Assembly (NCBI GenBank): GCA_021779955.1
Contig: JAJXZS010000056.1
Span: 1 to 43,308, forward strand
Reading direction: 5' to 3'
Length of the DNA stretch: 43,308 nt
Source: Chloroflexota bacterium
GTDB lineage: Bacteria > Chloroflexota > Anaerolineae > Anaerolineales > Anaerolineaceae
The position numbers and the translations under genes were made by a program. The notes beneath the pieces are model-generated. The model worked only from the letters and a program-made list of their open reading frames with translations, was not told the origin of the DNA and ran no database searches. Shown piece by piece: positions 1 to 6,939 of this stretch (its first letter is position 1; each line of letters starts with the position of its first letter).

Positions 1-212
1 TGTCTTCGCGCGTGAGGTTTTCAGCTTCCTGAGATGTAAGAGTTGCCAGGTCGCCAGATGCAAATTCCTGAGTAGCCATGCCAGTGGAAAAAAACGGCAG
101 TTTGTCCACCGTTCGTGTGGGGATTTGGGTTTCGGTCGCCCGGTTGATAACACAGGCTGAGAGTAAATAAACCAGCAAAGGAAAGAACAGCAGCAAGATT
201 ATTCTTGATCAT
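1..212 (-). CDS. Lipoprotein, 5' part only, with an apparent frameshift just after the start
   Basis: The gene runs off the left edge. On the minus strand, the frame open from 208 to 1 encodes a classic lipoprotein leader: a run rich in Leu and Phe ending in Leu-Ser-Ala-Cys, followed by a polar Thr-rich linker. That frame has no usable ATG, and a TGA lies at 211-209. The ATG at 212 (codons Met-Ile-Lys) is one base out of frame with it. Dropping one A at 203/202 would give Met-Ile-Lys-Ile-Ile-Leu, a lipobox Cys at residue 20 and a normal signal peptide. The alternatives are a TTG start at 196-194, a real frameshift mutation, or a sequencing error. The function of the mature part cannot be told from about 50 residues. 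Confidence 0.5.
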
Positions 213-593
213 CTGCATGTCATTTTCAATTCCTTTTTCCAAAGGTAAACGTAAAAGGTATGGTTCTAAAATGTGATGTTCTCTGTTCGATCTAGATGAC
301 CCCCCCGGGTGGCTTTTCAGCAGATCAACTTCCTTTCCATAATAACCATTATAGATCAGGGTAGGATGCAAAACAGGATGCAACAAAATTACAAATGTTA
401 ACAAATGCCCACGAATCTGTCTGGCATTTGTGAATTCGATACCAGATTTATTCATACAGGCAAATCACTTAGAATTAAGAAATCATAATTAACGAATAGA
501 CGCTTATAAACCTATGCTTTTTGGCCGTGGGTCTATGAAGAATTCTGTAGAAATTCTTGGTTGTTGTCTATCATAATTGCATCTCTCTCTTCA
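213..593. other. Intergenic region, 381 bases, no convincing gene
   Basis: An open frame on the minus strand covers much of this stretch. Its product is low-complexity and continues out of frame into the lipoprotein leader, so I do not call it. A TATAAT hexamer on the minus strand at 353-348 could be the -10 of the lipoprotein gene, although the -35 position is poor. Near-direct repeats of GGATGCAA lie at about 363-381. A weak hairpin (AAGAATT/AATTCTT, 538-558) lies just beyond the menA stop and has no T-tract. Confidence 0.4.
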
Positions 594-1508
594 TCACACC
601 GTCGCAAGGATCATTCCCCCCAGGAACAACAGCGCAAAAGAAAGCGCCAGCTGACCAGTCCCCCCAAGTGCTGCGTTGAGTGGTCTGCCCTTTTCAGTCA
701 GCACGGTGCGTACGTTCTTCACCGCCACAGGCAGCGAGAGCCAGGTCAGCATCGACCACCAGAGCAGCACTCCAGACAGGCAAAACCCGATTATCGCCGC
801 GAAGCTGACCGCCACACAGGCAATATACTCGGCCTTCGAGAATTTCTCCCCGAATCGTACCGCGAGGGTTTTCTTATTCGCCAGTCTGTCAGCCTCGATA
901 TCGCGCAAGTTGTTGACCACCAATATCCCCACGATCAGGAGGCCTAATGGCAGCGACATGGCCCACGCTGCTGAAGGAATTCGGGAAAGATTGACGAAAG
1001 CCGTCCCCGCAACACTCGCCAGGCCAAAAAAGACGAAAACGAAAATGTCGCCAAGACCATGATAGCCAAGCGGGAAAGGGCCGCCCGTATACGCCACCGC
1101 AGCAAGGATCGCTGCCGCGCCAACCGGAATCAGCCACCAGCTCACAGTCGCTGCAAGGTACAGGCCGAGCAGTGCCGCCAGGCCAAATACAACGATCATG
1201 CCGCCCTTGACCTGCCCTGGCCTGAGAAGTCCAGATTCGGTCACCCGGGTTGGACCGTGAAGGCGCGCAGCGTCAGCCCCTTTCTCGTGGTCGAAGACGT
1301 CGTTGGCGAGGTTGCTGCCGATTTGCAGCAAAAGCGCAATCGCAAGAGCTGCGAGCGTCTGTGGAAGGCGCACCTGTCCTTCGCCGAGCGCTACAGCAAA
1401 GCCGGCAACCACTCCAGAGATGGAGGCGGGCAGCGTACGCGGGCGGATCGCCATCCACCAAACCTGCAAAAAGCTCAATTGGTCAACTTGTTCTGCCTGA
1501 GGAATCAT
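594..1508 (-). CDS. menA: 1,4-dihydroxy-2-naphthoate polyprenyltransferase MenA
   Basis: Attaches the polyprenyl chain to dihydroxynaphthoate in the membrane, giving demethylmenaquinone. The protein has 304 residues, normal for the family, and is almost entirely hydrophobic with about eight or nine membrane spans. The first prenyl-diphosphate/Mg site is visible as Asn69-Asp70-x-x-Asp73 with Asp79. The second is Asp203-x-Glu205-x-Asp207, followed by the family's NKKTLAVRFG segment. The gene is divergent from the C-methyltransferase gene for the next step, and the two starts are only 32 bases apart, so the last two menaquinone steps share one control region. UbiA-family relatives are possible, but the length, motifs and partner favour MenA. 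Confidence 0.9.
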   Translation of the reverse strand: MIPQAEQVDQLSFLQVWWMAIRPRTLPASISGVVAGFAVALGEGQVRLPQTLAALAIALLLQIGSNLANDVFDHEKGADAARLHGPTRVTESGLLRPGQVKGGMIVVFGLAALLGLYLAATVSWWLIPVGAAAILAAVAYTGGPFPLGYHGLGDIFVFVFFGLASVAGTAFVNLSRIPSAAWAMSLPLGLLIVGILVVNNLRDIEADRLANKKTLAVRFGEKFSKAEYIACVAVSFAAIIGFCLSGVLLWWSMLTWLSLPVAVKNVRTVLTEKGRPLNAALGGTGQLALSFALLFLGGMILATV

Positions 1509-1517
1509 GGAACAAAT

Positions 1518-1523
1518 TATAAT
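1518..1523 (+). promoter_or_regulatory. -10 hexamer for menG
   Basis: A perfect TATAAT lies 17 bases before the menG ATG, between the divergent menA and menG starts. No good -35 is seen at the standard distance, so the promoter may need an activator or a tolerant sigma factor. The predicted leader is about ten bases and contains only the ribosome binding site. Confidence 0.45.
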
Positions 1524-1540
1524 CGGAACAAGAGGTGCGC

Positions 1541-2254
1541 ATGAGCCAATTGACAGGCAAAGATCGCGAGCGCTACGTCAGGCGTACGTTTAGCCGCATC
1601 GCAGCCCATTACGATTTGATGAACCGCTTGATGACAGGCGGGCAGGATGTGCGCTGGCGTCGGGAGACGATCCGGCGCGCAAGGCTCAGTCCGAATGAAC
1701 GCCTGCTCGACCTAGGGGCTGGCACGGGCGACCTGGCACGCGAAGCCCTGCGCAGCCAGCCTTCCGCGCATGTCGTTGCAGCCGATTTCACGCTGCAGAT
1801 GATGCTCGCCGGGCGCCGCCATTCCGCTCTGTCTTTCATCCAGGCGAACGCCCTGCAGACCCCCTTTGCAGCCAACACTTTCGATGCTGTGGTATCGGGG
1901 TACCTGATGCGCAACGTTGGCAACCTCAACCAGGCTATCGCAGAACAATTTCGCTTGCTCAAGCCAGGCGGGCGCCTGGTCATCCTCGAAACCACGGTTC
2001 CCACTCGAAATTTCCTCTCGCCATTCATCTGGCTCCATTTGCATGTAATCATCCCGGTGCTCGGCATGCTGGTTGCAGGAAACGGCGAAGCCTATCGGTA
2101 TCTTCCCGACTCAACCGAGCATTTCGTCACCGCCGAAAATCTTGCCGGCCAGCTGCGCACTGCAGGTTTTGCCGACGTCGGCTTCAGACGGCTGATGGGC
2201 GGGACAATAGCCATCCACTGGGGCGAAAAACCCGTGGAGAAGCCTTCCTCGTAG
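1541..2254 (+). CDS. menG: Demethylmenaquinone C-methyltransferase (UbiE/MenG)
   Basis: SAM-dependent methylation of demethylmenaquinone to menaquinone, the final step after MenA. The ATG at 1541 is preferred to the GTG at 1535 because AGAGG (1531-1535) sits five bases upstream of it and would overlap the GTG. The N-terminal YDLMNRLM...W segment is the UbiE/MenG signature. SAM motif I (Leu-Asp-Leu-Gly-Ala-Gly-Thr-Gly) lies at residues 56-63, and the C-terminal AYRYLPDS segment matches the second family signature. The 237-residue length is typical. Anaerobes with MenA and no other ubiquinone gene in view use this enzyme for menaquinone. Confidence 0.9.
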   Translation: MSQLTGKDRERYVRRTFSRIAAHYDLMNRLMTGGQDVRWRRETIRRARLSPNERLLDLGAGTGDLAREALRSQPSAHVVAADFTLQMMLAGRRHSALSFIQANALQTPFAANTFDAVVSGYLMRNVGNLNQAIAEQFRLLKPGGRLVILETTVPTRNFLSPFIWLHLHVIIPVLGMLVAGNGEAYRYLPDSTEHFVTAENLAGQLRTAGFADVGFRRLMGGTIAIHWGEKPVEKPSS

Positions 2255-2286
2255 AATCTACGGATTAAATGAAGCGGCGATTTTTG

Positions 2287-2292
2287 TATAAT
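2287..2292 (+). promoter_or_regulatory. -10 hexamer for bacterioferritin, flanked by a 7-base inverted repeat
   Basis: TATAAT stands 76 bases upstream of the bfr start. It is bracketed by ATGAAGC (2269-2275) and GCTTCAT (2313-2319), an inverted repeat spanning the promoter that could be an operator half-site pair. The -35 position is poorly conserved. Confidence 0.4.
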
Positions 2293-2363
2293 GGAATTGT
2301 CCGGATCAAGCGGCTTCATCGTAGTGCGATCAACGCCTTGGGCATGAAGTGGGAGGTAACCGC

Positions 2364-2831
2364 ATGAAAGGAAATGAATTGGTGATTCAAACCCTGAACG
2401 ATTTGCTGGCCGATGAGTTGACCGCGATCAACCAGTACATGGTGCATTCGGAAATGTGCACCAACTGGGGGTACGATAAATTAGCCGATGTCATCGAAAA
2501 ACGCGCGATCATGGAAATGAAGCATGCCGAGAAACTGATTTCCCGGATTATTTTCTTGGAAGGGAAGCCTACAGTCAGTGTTTTGAACAAGATTACCATT
2601 GGCGCCGACGTGCTTAAACAACTTCAGAACGATCATGCAGCAGAACTGGTTGCCATCAATGGCTACAACAAGGGGATCAAGCAAGCCACCGAATTGGGAG
2701 ATAACGGAACCCGCGAGATGGAGGAAGATATTCTTACCGAGGAGGAAGGCCATATCGATTGGATCGAAGCTCAGCTTGACCAGATCGAACAGATGGGGCT
2801 TCAGCTTTACCTGGTGGATCAGTCGGATTAA
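2364..2831 (+). CDS. bfr: Bacterioferritin
   Basis: Haem-containing ferritin that oxidises Fe(II) and stores iron in a 24-subunit shell. The start at 2364 follows GGGAGGT (2351-2357) at good spacing and gives 155 residues, the family length. All dinuclear ferroxidase ligands are present at the canonical numbering: Glu18, Glu51, His54, Glu94, Glu127 and His130. Met52, the axial haem ligand that separates bacterioferritin from plain ferritin, is also present. No ferredoxin (bfd) gene is adjacent. The gene is monocistronic and ends in a strong terminator. Confidence 0.95.
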   Translation: MKGNELVIQTLNDLLADELTAINQYMVHSEMCTNWGYDKLADVIEKRAIMEMKHAEKLISRIIFLEGKPTVSVLNKITIGADVLKQLQNDHAAELVAINGYNKGIKQATELGDNGTREMEEDILTEEEGHIDWIEAQLDQIEQMGLQLYLVDQSD

Positions 2832-2843
2832 TCCTGAAAAAAA

Positions 2844-2875
2844 ATACCGCCGGAGATTCTCCGGCGGTATTTTTG
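2844..2875. terminator. Bidirectional intrinsic terminator between bfr and the oxidoreductase
   Basis: A 13-base perfect inverted repeat (2844-2856 / 2858-2870, ATACCGCCGGAGA and its complement) is followed by T5. On the other strand it is followed by a run of Ts opposite A2837-A2844. It can stop transcription from both convergent genes. Confidence 0.9.
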
Positions 2876-2917
2876 ATGATTATTGGATCATGCGCATAGC
2901 AATTGCTTCCTGATAAA

Positions 2918-4033
2918 TCACCAGGTTTGATTTACCCTGACCCACTGCTGACTCTTCGACGCTTCGAGAATCGAATCCACAAGCACCATGCCGCGGTGCC
3001 CATCGCGGAAGGTCGGCACGATGGTGTCATCTGGCAGGTTGCCGCCCTCGAGCGCATCGTACACCTTGCGGTAAAGCACAGCAAAGGTATCGTTGAATGA
3101 AACTGCTTCGCCGTCCGGCATTCTAAGCATCTCCTTGACCTCGGGCGGGTAGGGGCGGTCTTCCAGCAACCAGGTGCTTCTGCCACCCTCGTTCTTCCCG
3201 TTCCACAACTCCCCGGGCTTCTCCTGGTCCCACATCAGTGACCCTTTGGCGCCAGTGAATTCGAACCAGAAGTGATTATCTCTGCCGGGGCTCGATTGGG
3301 AAAGCGTCACCGATCCGAGCATGCCATTGGAATAACGGGCAATGACTACAGCGGCGTCCTCGGTTTCGATGCGCAGCGGCACACCGGTCACAGGGTTGAC
3401 GCGCTGCGGCGTGAAGATTGAGCTCCTGGCTGCCAGCTCGACCACCTCAAGCCCGGTCATCCAGCAGGTAATATCGAACCAATGCGAGCCGATGTCGCTG
3501 ATGACCCTTGTTGGTCCACCGATCTCAGGCAGCAGGCGCCAGTCCCAACGTTCGGAGGGAAACAGCCAATCCTGGCAGTAGCCGCCCTGCAGCAAGCGAA
3601 TCTCGCCGAGTTCACCTGTGCGAACCAGCGCATGCGCTTGCAGCGTGCGCGGAAAGAAGCGCAGGTTGTGATTCACCACCGCAGCCAGACCGGTCCTCTT
3701 TGCCAGCGCCAGCAGGTCCGCGGATTCGATGCTGTTCATGGTGAGCGGTTTCTCCATCACCACGTGCTTGCCGGCTTCGAGGGCTGCCCTGGCCATCGGG
3801 TAATGCACCCGGTTTGGCGTACAGATATGCACAACGTCGACCTCGTGATTCGAGAGCAATTCGTCGAGGTTTGCGTATGCCCTGGGAAGGTTGTACTCCG
3901 TGGCAAATCCCTGTCCTTTTTGCGGATTGCTGCCCAAAACGCCCTGAACATGCACACCAATGCGGCGCAATCCTTCGAGATGGGCGGAGCCCATGTAACC
4001 TGTTCCAATGATGGCCGAATGCAGGCTGTACAT
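2918..4033 (-). CDS. Gfo/Idh/MocA-family NAD(P)-dependent oxidoreductase
   Basis: 371 residues. The start at 4033 is chosen because AAGGAGG precedes it and the Rossmann fold begins at once (Gly10-Thr-Gly12-x-x-Gly15). An upstream extension to 4147 would run through the terminator of the gene before. The family Glu94-Lys95-Pro96 motif, which positions the catalytic Lys and the nicotinamide, is present. The C-terminal alpha/beta domain contains the SDIGSHWFD helix with the usual catalytic His. Members oxidise or reduce sugars, inositols or their derivatives. The substrate cannot be read from sequence. It lies downstream of a class II aldolase on the same strand, suggesting sugar or polyol catabolism. 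Confidence 0.85.
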   Translation of the reverse strand: MYSLHSAIIGTGYMGSAHLEGLRRIGVHVQGVLGSNPQKGQGFATEYNLPRAYANLDELLSNHEVDVVHICTPNRVHYPMARAALEAGKHVVMEKPLTMNSIESADLLALAKRTGLAAVVNHNLRFFPRTLQAHALVRTGELGEIRLLQGGYCQDWLFPSERWDWRLLPEIGGPTRVISDIGSHWFDITCWMTGLEVVELAARSSIFTPQRVNPVTGVPLRIETEDAAVVIARYSNGMLGSVTLSQSSPGRDNHFWFEFTGAKGSLMWDQEKPGELWNGKNEGGRSTWLLEDRPYPPEVKEMLRMPDGEAVSFNDTFAVLYRKVYDALEGGNLPDDTIVPTFRDGHRGMVLVDSILEASKSQQWVRVNQTW

Positions 4034-4056
4034 GCTGCCTCCTTGAGAGAAACTAA

Positions 4057-4082
4057 AACCGGAGTTCAATCGAACTCCGGTT
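4057..4082 (-). terminator. Intrinsic terminator after the aldolase gene
   Basis: An 11-base perfect stem (AACCGGAGTTC, 4057-4067, with 4072-4082) has a four-base loop and is followed on the minus strand by TTTT. It lies between the aldolase and the oxidoreductase, so the second gene must be read through or have its own promoter. Confidence 0.75.
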
Positions 4083-4088
4083 GGATGG

Positions 4089-5039
4089 TTACTTCGAGAG
4101 TAATTTGCGCACTTCGTCGAGCTGGCCGGCCGATCCGAGATAGCCATTCTTCTCGGCGATGAACTTGGCGTATTCGCTCATGAACACCTTGCCGATGGGT
4201 CGGAGGTCGAAGTTCTCAGGATGATCCCTGAAGTATTCGCGGTGGACACGCGTCCAAACCAGGCGGCCGTCGGTATCGATGTTGATCTTGGTGACGCCCA
4301 GTTGCGCAGCGCGGTGGAACTGGGTGGCATCCACACCCTTTGCGCCCTTGAGGTTGCCGCCAGCGGCATTGATGCGCTCGACCTCTTCCTGGGGAACCGA
4401 ACTGGAGCCGTGCATCACCAGCGGGAAACCGGGCAGGCGCTTCTGGATTTCGGCGAGTACTTCGAAGTGGAGGCTCTGGGTGCCGCTGAACTTGAAAGCG
4501 CCGTGGCTGGTGCCGATGGCAACAGCCAGCGAATCGCAGCCCGAAAGCTCTACGAACTTCTTGGCCTGGTAGGGGTCGGTGAGCTTGGCGTTGGCTTCCG
4601 AGACCTGCACATGTTCCTCGACGCCGCCGAGCTGACCCAATTCAGCTTCGACGACGATGCCTTTGGCATGCGCAGCTTCAACGATACGCCTGGTGATTTC
4701 GATGTTCTTTTCGAACGGTTCAGCAGAGGCATCGATCATTACCGACGAATAGAATCCGCTGTTAATGCAGTCATAGCAGCTTTCCTCATCGCCATGATCG
4801 AGATGCACCGCAAAGATGGCGTCCGGGAAGACCTGGTCAGCGGCGCGGATGAGACCTTCGAGCATTAACTTGTCGGTGTACGAGCGGGCGCCCTTGCTGA
4901 TCTGGATGATAAACGGGGCTTTGCTGTCGAGATTACCGCGGAAGAGACCCATTGTCTGCTCGAGATTGTTGATATTGTAGGCACCAATGGCGTATTTTCC
5001 GTATGCAGCTTTGAACAATTGCTTTGTAGTCACGATCAT
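4089..5039 (-). CDS. fba: Class II (zinc) fructose-bisphosphate aldolase family protein
   Basis: Cleaves a ketose bisphosphate, normally fructose 1,6-bisphosphate, to dihydroxyacetone phosphate and an aldehyde in glycolysis and gluconeogenesis. The ATG at 5039 follows AAGGAGAG. Zinc ligands and catalytic residues are visible: Asp81-His82 in HLDHGD, Glu133, His179 in GTSHGAFKF and His210 in MHGSSS. The length of 316 fits the compact class II type. Related enzymes act on tagatose or sulfo-sugar phosphates, and the neighbouring oxidoreductase leaves that open. Fructose-bisphosphate aldolase is nevertheless the simplest call. Confidence 0.85.
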   Translation of the reverse strand: MIVTTKQLFKAAYGKYAIGAYNINNLEQTMGLFRGNLDSKAPFIIQISKGARSYTDKLMLEGLIRAADQVFPDAIFAVHLDHGDEESCYDCINSGFYSSVMIDASAEPFEKNIEITRRIVEAAHAKGIVVEAELGQLGGVEEHVQVSEANAKLTDPYQAKKFVELSGCDSLAVAIGTSHGAFKFSGTQSLHFEVLAEIQKRLPGFPLVMHGSSSVPQEEVERINAAGGNLKGAKGVDATQFHRAAQLGVTKINIDTDGRLVWTRVHREYFRDHPENFDLRPIGKVFMSEYAKFIAEKNGYLGSAGQLDEVRKLLSK

Positions 5040-5109
5040 TTCGCTCTCCTTGATTTAAATCCCCGAAGGGATGAATGGTCTCAACATTTATTATAGCCAG
5101 AATTGCGAG

Positions 5110-5568
5110 TTATTGATTGCCTGCATCGAGGTCTTCATCGCCATCGACCACGTAATCCGGCAGATCATCGGGGTCGACGCTGCGGGCGGAAATTACCTTG
5201 TTGCGCACCGAGATGCCTGCCTTGTGCACCGATTTGGCGTTACCCGAGACCAGCGGATGCCAGGCGGGGAGGTCCTTGCCTTCCGAGATCAGTCGATACG
5301 CACAGGTGGCGGGCATCCATTTGAGTTGCGGGATCAGTTCGGGAGTGAGCGTCAGGCAGGTGGGAACGAGAGTGGAGCGCTCGTCATAGCGGGTGCAGTG
5401 GCAGTGGTAGATTTCGAGCAACTCGCACACGACGTTGGTGGTGTAGATACGCCCGCTGTCTTCATCCTCGAACTTGATGATGCAGCAACGCGCGCAGCCG
5501 TCGCACAGCGATTCCCATTCAGCAGGGCTGAGTTCGGCCAGCGATTTAATCTTCCAGAATTCGGACAT
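5110..5568 (-). CDS. YcgN/UPF0260-family cysteine-cluster protein
   Basis: A 152-residue cytosolic protein whose N-terminus carries a Cys-x-x-Cys-x-x-Cys-Cys motif (about residues 22-29). Further Cys residues follow in CHC and at two later sites, the pattern of the YkgJ/YcgN family predicted to hold a zinc ion or Fe-S cluster. The family's WHPLVSG segment is also present. The function in any organism is poorly known. It stands alone between the aldolase and the next gene, facing away from the latter. The ribosome binding site is weak. Confidence 0.8.
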   Translation of the reverse strand: MSEFWKIKSLAELSPAEWESLCDGCARCCIIKFEDEDSGRIYTTNVVCELLEIYHCHCTRYDERSTLVPTCLTLTPELIPQLKWMPATCAYRLISEGKDLPAWHPLVSGNAKSVHKAGISVRNKVISARSVDPDDLPDYVVDGDEDLDAGNQ

Positions 5569-5634
5569 GCAGATGTTATATCACGGATCGAACGGTATGT
5601 GGTTGAGATTGAAATGCGAGGGGCGTGATTCGTA

Positions 5635-5697
5635 AATCGAGAACCGTAAGAACCCGTTTTTTGACGGTTCTTGGTTCTCAAATCTCGGTTCTCGATT
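5635..5697. repeat. Nested palindromic unit
   Basis: A 12-base inverted repeat (AATCGAGAACCG at 5635-5646 and its complement at 5686-5697) encloses a second one (AAGAACC 5648-5654 / GGTTCTT 5666-5672) with a T6 loop. It can fold into a long cruciform. Fragments of similar wording (GTGATTCGT and GAGAACCGA) recur at about 39974-40003, so it is probably a dispersed intergenic repeat rather than a one-off terminator. Confidence 0.65.
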
Positions 5698-5738
5698 CAT
5701 GCTATTCCGTGCTACATTAATGAAATGTAGGAGGTCAT

Positions 5739-6380
5739 ATGAATAAATTCCTGCGTATTTTCGGGTCCATTCTCCTGGGTTTCATCGGATTTCAGGTGGT
5801 TCTGCGCATCTTCAGACGCAACCTCCATTTCCCTGCGCCTCCATTTATTACCGCTGCGCTGAATAGCCGTTTTCGTGAGCGCTGGCAGCCGCCGGATGTG
5901 ATCCTCGAGCGCAGCCGGGTGACGAGCGGTAAAAAGGTGCTCGAAGTCGGCTGCGGCGGCGGGTTCTTCCTGCCTGCAGCGGCAAGACGGGTGGGTGCAA
6001 ATGGCAAGCTCTATGCCCTTGATATCTCGCCCAGGATGATCAACATTGCTCAGAAATATCTCTTTACTCGTGCACCATCGCACTACGAGAGCGTCGATTT
6101 CATCAACCGCAGCGCTTACGATCTCCCCTTTGAAGATGGGGCGCTGGACGTGGTCTACTACATTGGTTCGCTGATGGAGATCCCGCAGCCGGCTAAAGCA
6201 CTCAGGGTCGCTTATAGGGTGCTCAAACCCGGCGGAACGGTTTCTGTGACCGAACTGTTGCCCGATCCGGACTATCCGGGTGTATATCGGACAGCAGCGC
6301 TGCTCAAAGCGACTGGATACCGGATCATCGACCTGAGCGGCAACCTGTTCAGTTATACGGTTACCGGGGTCAAGCTTTAG
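5739..6380 (+). CDS. Class I SAM-dependent methyltransferase with N-terminal membrane anchor
   Basis: 213 residues. The start at 5739 follows TAGGAGGT at ideal spacing. Residues 5-24 form a single hydrophobic segment after a short basic start, so the enzyme should be tethered to the inner face of the membrane. Motif I (Val67-Leu-Glu69-Val-Gly71-x-Gly-x-Gly75), an acidic residue ending strand 2 (LDIS), and the later LKPGG loop define a class I Rossmann methyltransferase of the type 11 group. The substrate is unknown. A membrane lipid or quinone-like acceptor would suit the anchor, but this is inference. Confidence 0.75.
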   Translation: MNKFLRIFGSILLGFIGFQVVLRIFRRNLHFPAPPFITAALNSRFRERWQPPDVILERSRVTSGKKVLEVGCGGGFFLPAAARRVGANGKLYALDISPRMINIAQKYLFTRAPSHYESVDFINRSAYDLPFEDGALDVVYYIGSLMEIPQPAKALRVAYRVLKPGGTVSVTELLPDPDYPGVYRTAALLKATGYRIIDLSGNLFSYTVTGVKL

Positions 6381-6393
6381 GTTGTATCTATAA

Positions 6394-6420
6394 GAAGATT
6401 ACCTGATTGCAATCTTCCTT
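6394..6420 (+). terminator. Weak hairpin after the methyltransferase
   Basis: A 7-base stem (GAAGATT 6394-6400 / AATCTTC 6411-6417) with a ten-base loop is followed by only CTT. It is a possible inefficient terminator, and transcription may continue into the RNA element downstream. Confidence 0.3.
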
Positions 6421-6436
6421 GACTGGAGGTCTGATC

Positions 6437-6532
6437 AGGTTGTCACCGACATGCTGATGTCGAAACGGGGCAGGAACCCGGGTGGCGTCCAGGCCGCACC
6501 GGATGTCACATTTTGCACATGTCTGACAACTT
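6437..6532 (+). ncRNA. Candidate structured leader RNA upstream of a 39-residue membrane protein
   Basis: The ends pair through GGTTGTCA-type and TGACAACT-type arms (6437-6445 with 6524-6532, nine pairs including one G-U). Inside lie a hairpin CGACAT/ATGTCG (6447-6452 / 6457-6462, loop GCTG) and a second hairpin at 6478-6502 with GGC/GCC at its tip. A third pairing is possible within 6503-6523. A closed multi-branch fold of about 95 bases is typical of riboswitches and cis-regulatory RNAs. I could not match it to a named family. Downstream, CTATTA (6569-6574) can pair with TAATAG (6590-6595) next to the ribosome binding site, which would serve as an expression platform. Confidence 0.45.
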
Positions 6533-6608
6533 ACAAATGTAACTACCTAAGCTTGAATCGCTGTGTTACTATTAAAGTATCTCAGCCGATAATAGAGGAG
6601 TGATTTAC

Positions 6609-6728
6609 ATGAGCGAGCCCGTATTGAAACCAACCGAACGCCCTGAGTTCAAGCAGGCACTGAAGACCGCTGCGATCGTTTTAGTCGTCGCCGCTGTGGT
6701 AGTTATCGTTACCATCATCTTCGGCTAA
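6609..6728 (+). CDS. 39-residue single-span membrane protein
   Basis: GAGGAG (6595-6600) stands eight bases before the ATG. The first 19 residues are polar and charged with several Pro and Glu. The remaining 20 form a Val/Ala/Ile-rich membrane span ending Phe-Gly. The gene is bounded downstream by two hairpins, which supports an independent short transcript. It is not recognised. Length and topology resemble small regulatory or complex-stabilising membrane peptides. It lacks the Gly/Glu processing signature of a Flp pilin. Confidence 0.65.
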   Translation: MSEPVLKPTERPEFKQALKTAAIVLVVAAVVVIVTIIFG

Positions 6729-6753
6729 ACTTAATTCCCGACGCTGAACCTAT

Positions 6754-6773
6754 GCATCCGGCTTTCCGGATGC
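6754..6773 (+). terminator. First hairpin after the small membrane protein
   Basis: A perfect 8-base stem GCATCCGG/CCGGATGC (6754-6761 / 6766-6773) has a CTTT loop and is followed by TAAAAG. It lacks a T-tract, so it is probably an mRNA 3' stabiliser or the first of two stops. Confidence 0.5.
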
Positions 6774-6796
6774 TAAAAGTATTGGCTCAAAACAAA

Positions 6797-6825
6797 CCCT
6801 GAAGAGCATCTCTTCAGGGCTTTTG
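6797..6825 (+). terminator. Intrinsic terminator for the small membrane protein transcript
   Basis: A 10-base perfect stem (CCCTGAAGAG 6797-6806 with 6810-6819) has a CAT loop and is followed by CTTTTGT. Confidence 0.85.
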
Positions 6826-6897
6826 TATGCAGATCGCTGTTTCAACAATTGTCGGAACCTAACCATGGCGTCCGAATGATGTGGCATTATATGTTCA

Positions 6898-6915
6898 GCC
6901 GTGATCCATCACGGC
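6898..6915. repeat. Short perfect palindrome
   Basis: GCCGTGAT-CC-ATCACGGC is an 8-base inverted repeat between the small membrane protein terminator and the convergent HD-GYP gene stop. There is no T-tract on either side. It may be part of the end of the HD-GYP transcript or a dispersed palindrome. Confidence 0.4.
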
Positions 6916-6939
6916 CCTTCGCGGGATTCGAATTTGCCT

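Noticed and set aside
21-455. Minus-strand frame of 144 codons at the left edge
   Set aside because: Its sequence is low-complexity and has no domain look. The overlapping shifted frame encodes an obvious lipoprotein signal instead.
6437-6532. Assignment to a known riboswitch such as cobalamin, c-di-AMP or c-di-GMP
   Set aside because: GAAACGGGGCAGGAACCC has a faint look of the c-di-AMP class, but the other conserved blocks and the overall length do not fit.
6609-6728. Small membrane protein as the missing Flp pilin
   Set aside because: It lacks the Gly-x4-Glu/Tyr processing signature and has no exported C-terminal part after the span.
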